Assembly: GCF_030719295.1 (NCBI RefSeq)
Contig: NZ_CP120997.1
Location: 6,334,001-6,398,000, forward strand
Direction of reading: 5' to 3'
From: Streptomyces sp. Mut1
Lineage (GTDB): Bacteria; Actinomycetota; Actinomycetes; Streptomycetales; Streptomycetaceae
Length of the DNA: 64,000 nucleotides
Each line of letters starts with the position of its first letter. Position 1 is the first letter of the stretch. A model generated the notes under the pieces. That model made no database searches. It saw only the letters and a list, made by a program, of their open reading frames with translations, and was not told the origin of the DNA. Positions 58,061-64,000 of this stretch are shown here, one piece after another. The translations under genes and the position numbers were made by a program.

Positions 58061-58984
58061 TCAGTTCTTGACGAGGAGACCGCGGCTGCGCAGCACCCAC
58101 CGCTCCAGCGGACTGAAGATCAGCAGGTCGATCGCGATGCCGACGAACAGGATCAGGATGATGGCGAGGAAGATCCCCGGCATGTCCGCGTTGTTGCGGC
58201 CGTTCTCCAGCAACTGGCCGAGCCCGAGGCCCAGGTCCGGCGACGAGGCGATGATCTCGGCGGCCATCAGCGAACGCCAGGAGAACGCCCAGCCCTGCTT
58301 GAGACCGGCCAGGTAGCCAGGCAGGGCGGCCGGCATGACGATCAGCCAGGTGCCGCGCAGCCCGGTCGCACCCAGGGTCCGGCCCGCCCGCAGGAAGAGC
58401 GGCGGCACCTGGTCGACGCCGGAGACCAGCCCGTTGGCGATCGAGGGCACCGCGCCCAGCAGGATGACCGCGAACATCATCGAGTCGTTCAGGCCGAGCC
58501 AGATCACGGCGGGCGCCACCCACGCCACGGAGGGCAGGGACTGGAGCCCGGACAGGATCGGGCCGATCGCCGCCCGGACGAACTTCACCCGGGCCACCAG
58601 CAGGCCGAGCGGGGTGCCGATGGCGACGGAGAGCAGGAAGCCCAGCAGACCGCGCGAGACGCTGGTCCACACCACCTCCAGCAGTGTCCCCTGCCGCCAC
58701 ATGTCGCCCACGCTGTCCCAGACCGCCAGCGGCGAGGGCAGCTTGTAGTCCTCGGTCACCTCGGCCCAGACCAGCACCTGCCACACGAGCAGGACCAGGA
58801 CCACCGCCAGCAGCGGCGGCAGGACCTTGCGCAGCAGGACCTCGCGCACCGGGGTGCGCTGCACCTGCACCGCGTCCAGGGCGTCGAGACCGGCCTCAAG
58901 ACCGGCCAGGTCGTCCGGCTTTCCCGTACCGGGCCCGCTCCCGCCGGACCCCGCCTTGTCCGACTCGATGTCAGTGCTGGCCAT
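58061..58984 (-). CDS. ABC transporter permease, SsuC/TauC type
   Basis: A 307-residue membrane protein. A hydrophilic N-terminus of about 50 residues precedes six segments; the first is LPPLLAVVLVLLVWQVLVW. The EAA-type coupling loop is LRAGRTLGATGLRGTWLIVMP. It belongs to the nitrate/taurine/sulfonate permease class. Position behind cysCDN and the binding protein supports organosulfur import, probably alkanesulfonates or taurine. ATG 58984 (MASTDIESDKAG) follows GGGAGA and overlaps the ATPase gene by 14 bases. Confidence 0.92.
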   Translation of the reverse strand: MASTDIESDKAGSGGSGPGTGKPDDLAGLEAGLDALDAVQVQRTPVREVLLRKVLPPLLAVVLVLLVWQVLVWAEVTEDYKLPSPLAVWDSVGDMWRQGTLLEVVWTSVSRGLLGFLLSVAIGTPLGLLVARVKFVRAAIGPILSGLQSLPSVAWVAPAVIWLGLNDSMMFAVILLGAVPSIANGLVSGVDQVPPLFLRAGRTLGATGLRGTWLIVMPAALPGYLAGLKQGWAFSWRSLMAAEIIASSPDLGLGLGQLLENGRNNADMPGIFLAIILILFVGIAIDLLIFSPLERWVLRSRGLLVKN

Positions 58985-59759
58985 GACGGCGGATCTCCCC
59001 ACGCAGTTGTTCGGTGATCTCGACGGACAGTTCCGCCACCGAGGTGTCCTCGATGCGGCGGGGCTGCTCGATGTCGACCGTCCACTCACGGGCGATCCGG
59101 CCGGGGCGGGACGAGAGCAGCACCACGCGCTCGGCGAGCCGGACGGCCTCGCGCACGTTGTGCGTGACGAAGAGGACCGACACATCGGTCTCGCGCCAGA
59201 TCCGGGTCAGCTCGTCGTGCAGCACATCGCGGGTGATGGCGTCGAGCGCGGCGAACGGCTCGTCCATCAGCAGCAGTTGGCTGTCCTGGGCGAGCGCGCG
59301 GGCCATCGCCACGCGCTGCCGCATACCGCCGGAGAGCTCGTGCACCCGCTTGCCGTACGCCCCGCCCAGGCGCACCAGCTCCAGCAGCCGCTCCGCCTCC
59401 GGGCGGCGCTGCGGCTTCGGCACGCCGCGCAGGCGCAGCGCGAGTTCGATGTTCTTGCCCGCGGTCAGCCACGGGAAGAGGGCGTGCTCCTGGAACATCA
59501 GGGCCGGCCGGCCGCCGGGGGTCTCGATGGTCCCCCCGGTCGGCCGGTCGAGTCCGGCCACCAGGTTGAGCAGCGTCGACTTGCCGCATCCGGAGGCCCC
59601 CAGAAGGGTGACGAACTCGCCCGGGGCGACATCGAGAGTGATGTCGTCCAGGACCAGCTGCGCTCCCGCGGGCCCGGTGAAGGACTTCGAGACATGTGCG
59701 AGACGAGCGGCGTGCCCGACCGCGACACGGTCCTCGGCCTTGGTGAGGGTGTTCGCCAT
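58971..59759 (-). CDS. ABC transporter ATP-binding protein, SsuB/TauB type
   Basis: A 262-residue ATPase of the nitrate/sulfonate class. Walker A GASGCGKST is at 54-62, Q-loop in MFQEHALFPWLT, signature LSGGMRQR at 142-149 and Walker B LLLMDEPFAALD. It drives the SsuC-type permease downstream, with which it overlaps by 14 bases. ATG 59759 (MANTLTKAED) has AGGAGG eight bases upstream and is preferred over a GTG three codons earlier. Confidence 0.94.
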   Translation of the reverse strand: MANTLTKAEDRVAVGHAARLAHVSKSFTGPAGAQLVLDDITLDVAPGEFVTLLGASGCGKSTLLNLVAGLDRPTGGTIETPGGRPALMFQEHALFPWLTAGKNIELALRLRGVPKPQRRPEAERLLELVRLGGAYGKRVHELSGGMRQRVAMARALAQDSQLLLMDEPFAALDAITRDVLHDELTRIWRETDVSVLFVTHNVREAVRLAERVVLLSSRPGRIAREWTVDIEQPRRIEDTSVAELSVEITEQLRGEIRRHGQH

Positions 59760-59793
59760 GGTCGTCACCTCCTGGGAGTCTTCGGGCGGCTGG

Positions 59794-60909
59794 TTACTTG
59801 ACGCCGAGACCGGCGTCGTCGGCCTCGGGCTTGCCCGCGGCCTTGAGGATCTTGTTCAGGGGCTTCAGGTCGTAGATGCCCTTGAGGTCGGGCTCCTCCA
59901 GCAGACCGGCCTTCACCGCGTGCTGGGCCTGCGCGTCGAGCGTGGCGGCCAGCGGGTCGTCGGTGATCAGGATCGACTTCCACGCCGGGTCGATCACCTC
60001 GGCCGGAAGCTCCTTGCCGGTGAGCTTCTTCAGCGCGGCGTTGGCGGACTCCTTCGCCTTGTCCGGGTTGGCGTTGATCCACGCGTTGGTGGTGACCGAG
60101 CCGCGCAGCACGGCCTCGACGACGTCCGGGTGCTCCTTGAGGAACTTCTGCGACACGATGATGTTGGTGATCACGAACTTGTCGTCCGGCCACAGCGTCG
60201 ACTCGTCGAGCAGTTCCTTCGCACCGTCGGCGACCAGCTTGGACGCGGTCGGCTCGGGGACCCAGGCGCCGTCGATGGAACCGGACTTGTAGGCGTCCGG
60301 GGTCACCTTGTTGTCCGTACGGACGACGGAGACGTCACCCTTGCCGCTCTGGGCGTCGACCTTCCAGCCCTTCTCGGAGATCCAGTTGAGGAAGGCCACG
60401 TCCTGGGTGTTGCCGAGCTGGGGGGTGGCGATCTTCTTGCCCTTGAGGTCGTCCAGGGTCTTGATCTTCTTCGGGTTCACGACGAGCTTGACGCCACCGG
60501 AGGCCGAACCGCCGATGATCCGCAGGTTCTTGCCCTTGGACTTCGTGTAGCCGTTGATGGACGGCGAGGGGCCGATGAAGCCGATGTCGATCGAGTTGGC
60601 GTTCAGCGCCTCGATCTCGGACGGACCGGCGTTGAAGGTGGCGGTCTTGAGCTGGGTGCCGCCCAGTTCCTTCTGGAACAGACCCTCCTGGTCGCCCACG
60701 AGCGCGGTGGCGTGCGTGAGGTTCGGGAAGTACCCGACGCGCACGGTGTCGACGGAGAGCTTCTTCCCGTCGGTGGCGGTGTTCGCCTTCTTGGCGTCGT
60801 CGTCCGTGGACTCGGATCCGTAGCCGCAGGCCGTCAGGGCCACGGCCAGCAGGGGCAGGGCGGCGACGGCGGCGATGCTGCGGCGCAGGGTGGTACGGGT
60901 GGCAGGCAC
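59794..60909 (-). CDS. sulfonate/taurine-type ABC transporter substrate-binding lipoprotein
   Basis: A 371-residue exported binding protein. The lipobox is LTAC with Cys28 lipidated, after a hydrophobic signal core. The fold is that of SsuA/TauA: VRVGYFPNLTHATALVGDQEGLF, NSIDIGFIGPSPSINGY, KIATPQLGNTQDVAFLNW and IDGAWVPEPTASKLV. The GTG at 60909 has GGGGAAAG upstream and gives the correct signal peptide; the longer frame to 61059 has a proline-rich, non-signal N-terminus. It captures an organosulfur compound for SsuB/SsuC-type partners that follow on the same strand. Confidence 0.93.
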   Translation of the reverse strand: MPATRTTLRRSIAAVAALPLLAVALTACGYGSESTDDDAKKANTATDGKKLSVDTVRVGYFPNLTHATALVGDQEGLFQKELGGTQLKTATFNAGPSEIEALNANSIDIGFIGPSPSINGYTKSKGKNLRIIGGSASGGVKLVVNPKKIKTLDDLKGKKIATPQLGNTQDVAFLNWISEKGWKVDAQSGKGDVSVVRTDNKVTPDAYKSGSIDGAWVPEPTASKLVADGAKELLDESTLWPDDKFVITNIIVSQKFLKEHPDVVEAVLRGSVTTNAWINANPDKAKESANAALKKLTGKELPAEVIDPAWKSILITDDPLAATLDAQAQHAVKAGLLEEPDLKGIYDLKPLNKILKAAGKPEADDAGLGVK

Positions 60910-60938
60910 GGGAGGCTTTCCCCTCGTTGGCCCGGTGC

Positions 60939-61061
60939 TCACGTCCCCCGGAACGGGGGCACGGCCGGGCAGTCGGCAGGTCTTCGTCTGAACGGGCGGT
61001 GCTGGCGGTGCTGGTGGTGCTGCCGGGCGCGCAGGCAGTGCGCGTACGTCATCGCGCACAT
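60939..61061 (-). CDS. possible 40-residue leader ORF upstream of the binding-protein gene
   Basis: ATG at 61061 (or 61052) opens a frame of 40 residues with three cysteines and a His/Gln/Arg-rich centre (TYAHCLRARQHHQHRQH), ending 30 bases before the binding-protein start. Ribosome site weak. Short Cys-containing leader peptides occur upstream of actinobacterial sulfur genes, which makes the position suggestive, but coding is unproven. Confidence 0.25.
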   Translation of the reverse strand: MCAMTYAHCLRARQHHQHRQHRPFRRRPADCPAVPPFRGT

Positions 61062-61150
61062 CGCGCCACCCCGCCCTGCCCGCTGCCGAGGGCGCCGCTG
61101 CCGACGCGGCCGCCCTCCTTCGCGAAGGTCGAGAAGATGTCGATACCCAT
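61049..61150 (-). CDS. small ORF coupled to the cysN stop codon
   Basis: A 33-residue frame (MGIDIFSTFAKEGGRVGSGA, then a Gly-rich tail to CAR) whose ATG overlaps the cysN stop as TGATG. Such overlap gives translation by reinitiation without its own ribosome site. The N-terminal dozen residues look protein-like; the rest is low complexity. It could be a real small protein, a remnant of a longer gene, or chance. Confidence 0.35.
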   Translation of the reverse strand: MGIDIFSTFAKEGGRVGSGALGSGQGGVARCAR

Positions 61151-62490
61151 CAGAAGTCCCATTCGGCGTCGTCGTCCGCCGCGGGCGGTTCCTCGGCCGC
61201 GGCGAACGAGGCGCCCGCCATGCCCGCCGACAGCGTGGTGCCGTCCGCCGGGTCGATCAGGAGGAACGAGCCGGTGCGGCGCGAGTCGGCGTAGGCGTCG
61301 AGCGCGAGCGGCTCGGCGGTACGGACCACGACCCGGCCGATGTCGTTGGCGACGAGCTGTCCCGGGGCCGGGTGCTGCGAGAGGTCGTCCAGGGTCAGCC
61401 GCGAGGGGATGTCCTTGACGATCGCCTTGACCGTGCGGGTGGTGTGCTTGAGCAGTACCCGCCGGCCCACGGTGAGCGGCTGGTCCGCGACGTGGCAGAC
61501 GGTCGCCTCGACGTCCTGCGTGACGGCCGGGGCGTCGCCCACCGGGGCGATGAGGTCGCCGCGCGAGACGTCGATGTCGTCGGCCAGCCGCAGGGTCACC
61601 GACTGGGGCGCCCAGGCGATGTCCACACTGTCCCCGAGCAGGTCGATGCCCGCGATCGTGGAGGTGCGGCCCGAGGGCAGTACGGTGACGGGCTCGCCGA
61701 CCCGGAAGACGCCGGCGGCGATCTGGCCCGCGTAGCCCCGGTAGTCCGGGTGCTCGGCGGTCTGCGGCCGGATCACGTACTGGACGGGGAAGCGGGCGTG
61801 GCAGCCGGTGAGGTCGTGGCTGACCGGGACCGTCTCCAGGTGTTCGAGGACGGTCGGACCGCCGTACCAGTCCATGTGCGCGGAGGGTTCCACGACGTTG
61901 TCGCCGGCCAGCGCGGAGATCGGGATCGTGGTGATCTCGGGGACGCCGAGGGAGGCCGCGTACGCGGTGAACTCCTCGGCTATCGCGGCGAACACCGGCT
62001 CCGCGTAGTCCACCAGGTCCATCTTGTTGACGGCCAGCACCACGTGCGGGACGCGCAGCAGGGCGGCGACCGCGGCGTGCCGGCGGGTCTGCTCGACCAC
62101 CCCGTTGCGGGCGTCGACCAGGACGACGGCCAGCTCGGCCGTGGAGGCGCCGGTGACCATGTTGCGGGTGTACTGCACATGGCCGGGGGTGTCGGCGAGG
62201 ATGAACCGGCGCCGGGGCGTCGCGAAGTAGCGGTAGGCGACGTCGATGGTGATGCCCTGCTCGCGCTCGGCGCGCAGCCCGTCGGTCAGCAGCGCCAGGT
62301 CCGGCGCCTCCTGGCCGCGGTTGCGCGAGGCGTGCTCGACGGCCTCCAGCTGGTCGGTGAGGACCGACTTGGAGTCGTGCAGCAGGCGTCCCACGAGGGT
62401 GGACTTGCCGTCGTCGACCGACCCCGCGGTGGCGAACCGCAGCAGGGTGGTGGCCGCGAGCAGCTCGGCCGACTGGGTGGACGTGGTCAT
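61150..62490 (-). CDS. cysN: sulfate adenylyltransferase subunit 1 (regulatory GTPase)
   Basis: A 446-residue EF-Tu-like GTPase that speeds adenosine 5'-phosphosulfate formation by CysD. G1 is GSVDDGKST (23-31), the switch region GITIDVAYR, G3 DTPGH (100-104) and G4 NKMD. The C-terminal barrels follow (VRRVLLKHTTRTVKAIV-like). No APS kinase domain is fused, consistent with a separate cysC. The start ATG 62490 (MTTSTQSAELL) is one base after the cysD stop and has GAGGGG upstream; the longer frame overlapping cysD is not used. Its stop overlaps a small ORF. Confidence 0.96.
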   Translation of the reverse strand: MTTSTQSAELLAATTLLRFATAGSVDDGKSTLVGRLLHDSKSVLTDQLEAVEHASRNRGQEAPDLALLTDGLRAEREQGITIDVAYRYFATPRRRFILADTPGHVQYTRNMVTGASTAELAVVLVDARNGVVEQTRRHAAVAALLRVPHVVLAVNKMDLVDYAEPVFAAIAEEFTAYAASLGVPEITTIPISALAGDNVVEPSAHMDWYGGPTVLEHLETVPVSHDLTGCHARFPVQYVIRPQTAEHPDYRGYAGQIAAGVFRVGEPVTVLPSGRTSTIAGIDLLGDSVDIAWAPQSVTLRLADDIDVSRGDLIAPVGDAPAVTQDVEATVCHVADQPLTVGRRVLLKHTTRTVKAIVKDIPSRLTLDDLSQHPAPGQLVANDIGRVVVRTAEPLALDAYADSRRTGSFLLIDPADGTTLSAGMAGASFAAAEEPPAADDDAEWDF

Positions 62491-62491
62491 C

Positions 62492-63427
62492 TTAGAAGTA
62501 CCCCTCGCGCTTGCGGTCTTCCATCGCGGCCTCGGACATCTTGTCGTCGGCGCGGGTGGCACCCCGTTCGGTGAGCCGGGAAGCGGCGATCTCGGTGATC
62601 ACGGCGTCCAGCGTGGTGGCGTCGGAGTCGACGGCGCCCGTGCAGGACATGTCGCCGACCGTGCGGTAGCGCACCTGACGGGTCTCGGTGCTCTCGTGCT
62701 CCTTGGGGCCGCCCCAGTCGCCGGCGGTCAGCCACATGCCGGAGCGGTTGAAGACCTCGCGCTCGTGGGCGAAGTAGATCGCCGGGAGCTCGATCCGCTC
62801 GCGCTGGATGTACTGCCAGACGTCCAGCTCGGTCCAGTTGGAGATCGGGAAGACCCGGACGTGCTCACCGGGGGCGTGCCGGCCGTTGTACAGCTGCCAC
62901 AGCTCGGGGCGCTGGCGGCGCGGGTCCCACTGGGAGAACTCGTCGCGCAGCGAGAAGACCCGCTCCTTGGCGCGCGCCTTCTCCTCGTCGCGCCGCCCGC
63001 CGCCGAACACCGCGTCGAAGCGGTGCTGCTGGATCGCCTCGGTCAGCGGCACGGTCTGCAAGGGGTTGCGGGTGCCGTCGGGGCGCTCGCGGAGCTTTCC
63101 GGCGTCGATGTACTCCTGGACGGAGGCGACGTGCAGCCGCAGCCCGTGCTCGGCGACCGTGCGGTCGCGGTACTCCAGGACCTCGGGGAAGTTGTGCCCG
63201 GTGTCCACGTGCAGCAGGGCGAACGGCACCGGCGCGGGCGCGAACGCCTTGAGCGCCAGGTGCAGCATCAGGATCGAGTCCTTGCCGCCGGAGAAGAGGA
63301 TCACCGGCCGCTCGAACTCGCCCGCCACCTCGCGGAAGATGTGCACCGCCTCGGACTCCAGCGAGTCCAGGTGGCTGAGTGCGTACGGATAGCCGGTGTC
63401 TTCCGACACAGTCGCGACGGTCGTCAC
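62492..63427 (-). CDS. cysD: sulfate adenylyltransferase subunit 2
   Basis: A 311-residue PP-loop ATP pyrophosphatase that activates sulfate to APS with CysN. The PP-loop SGGKDS is at 46-51, with HVDTGHNFPEVLEYRD, FGGGRRDEEKARAKER and PISNWTELDVWQYI as family motifs. The GTG at 63427 overlaps the cysC stop (GTGA) and follows GAGAGGGG. The frame is open for 62 codons further up, but those overlap cysC in another frame and lack the family start. Confidence 0.97.
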   Translation of the reverse strand: MTTVATVSEDTGYPYALSHLDSLESEAVHIFREVAGEFERPVILFSGGKDSILMLHLALKAFAPAPVPFALLHVDTGHNFPEVLEYRDRTVAEHGLRLHVASVQEYIDAGKLRERPDGTRNPLQTVPLTEAIQQHRFDAVFGGGRRDEEKARAKERVFSLRDEFSQWDPRRQRPELWQLYNGRHAPGEHVRVFPISNWTELDVWQYIQRERIELPAIYFAHEREVFNRSGMWLTAGDWGGPKEHESTETRQVRYRTVGDMSCTGAVDSDATTLDAVITEIAASRLTERGATRADDKMSEAAMEDRKREGYF

Positions 63428-63969
63428 GCTGCACCCCTCTCGCTCAGCAGCGCGTAAAGCTCCGCTGCGGACTCCTGCACGGTCTGCCGGTGCGACTCGA
63501 TCCGCAGATCGGGCGACTCGGGCGCCTCGTAGGGGTCGTCCACCCCGGTGAGCCCGCTGATCTCGCCCGCCGCCTGCTTGGCGTACAGCCCCTTCACATC
63601 GCGCTCCGAGCACACCTCGACCGGAGTGGCGACGTGCACCTCCAGATACGCGGTGCCCTCGGCCCGGTGGCGTCCGCGGACCGCGTCGCGGCTGTCCGCG
63701 TACGGGGCGATGACCGGGACCAGCACCTTCACGCCGTTGGCCGCCAGCAGTTCGGCGACGAAGCCGATCCGCTGGACGTTGGTGTGCCGGTCCTCGCGCG
63801 AGAAGCCGAGGCCCGCCGAGAGGAACTCGCGGATCTCGTCGCCGTCGAGCACCTCCACCCGGTGGCCCTCGCCGCGCAGCCGCCCGGCGAGTTCGTAGGC
63901 GATGGTGGTCTTGCCGGCGCTCGGCAGACCGGTCAGCCAGACGGTGGCTCCCGTCTCCGTCACGCTCAT
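63424..63969 (-). CDS. cysC: adenylylsulfate kinase
   Basis: A 181-residue kinase that phosphorylates APS to PAPS. P-loop GLPSAGKT is at 14-21; LDGDEIREFLSAGLGFSREDR and RIGFVAELLAANGVKVLVPVIAPY are the APS-binding region, and DVKGLYAKQAAGEISGLTGVDDPYE is the lid. ATG 63969 (MSVTETGATV) has AGGAGA upstream; the ATG eight codons earlier overlaps a likely upstream stop (CTGATGACG at about 63987-63995), so a further sulfate-assimilation gene such as cysH may end there, off the right edge. Four-base overlap with cysD. Confidence 0.96.
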   Translation of the reverse strand: MSVTETGATVWLTGLPSAGKTTIAYELAGRLRGEGHRVEVLDGDEIREFLSAGLGFSREDRHTNVQRIGFVAELLAANGVKVLVPVIAPYADSRDAVRGRHRAEGTAYLEVHVATPVEVCSERDVKGLYAKQAAGEISGLTGVDDPYEAPESPDLRIESHRQTVQESAAELYALLSERGAA

Positions 63970-64000
63970 CGAAGTCTCCTGATCAGTCGTCATCAGCCGT

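Overview
The window is very GC-rich with strong third-position GC, many GTG starts and short AGGAGG-type ribosome binding sites. Its gene content (mycothiol-type DsbA protein, SAV2148-type HEPN protein, kinase/binding-protein fusions, scattered trehalose genes, murC outside a division cluster) points to chromosomal DNA of a Streptomyces species. From memory, not from a search, the order murC-msrB through to cysNDC resembles the SCO60xx part of the S. coelicolor core arm. I see no tRNA or rRNA gene, insertion sequence, prophage or CRISPR array.

Layout. 1-5.6 kb: end of a VTC-type polyphosphate polymerase, an OsmC peroxidase, zapE facing a RibD-type reductase, a conserved actinobacterial protein, then murC-msrB. 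5.6-13 kb: a cysteine-rich small protein, a large GTPase-associated GAP1-like protein standing alone, a small secreted protein, a YciO-type protein, a MarR regulator behind an AT-rich palindromic island, and a secreted beta-helix/ricin protein. 13-18 kb: a lipoprotein followed by two tandem membrane Ser/Thr kinases whose outer domain is an ABC-type ligand-binding protein. 18-21.7 kb: tdh-kbl (threonine to glycine plus acetyl-CoA) with a LysR regulator, and next to it an unlisted 58-residue protein. 22-27.3 kb: a MacB/FtsX-type ABC exporter divergent from a two-component system. 27.4-37.8 kb: metabolic singletons including treZ, a GH1 beta-glucosidase, an FHA protein, a lipoamide dehydrogenase and its divergent LysR gene.

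37.8-38.3 kb is the most unusual stretch. It is a 465-base gap holding six copies of the palindrome TGACATGTCA, four of them spaced exactly 28 bases apart, followed by five tandem 17-base repeats that share the half-site. It precedes a shortened P450-like gene.

39-44 kb: treY and glgX, completing with treZ a glycogen-to-trehalose route. 44-50.6 kb: the HEPN protein, a DEDDh exonuclease, a phosphotransferase, and a sugar ABC importer without its own ATPase. 50.7-57.3 kb: an MMPL transporter, a secreted subtilase, a lone ABC ATPase and small enzymes. 57.3-64 kb (minus strand): cysC-cysD-cysN, a sulfonate-type ABC importer and a sirohydrochlorin chelatase, that is, sulfate activation, organosulfur uptake and siroheme supply for sulfite reduction in one directional block running off the right edge.
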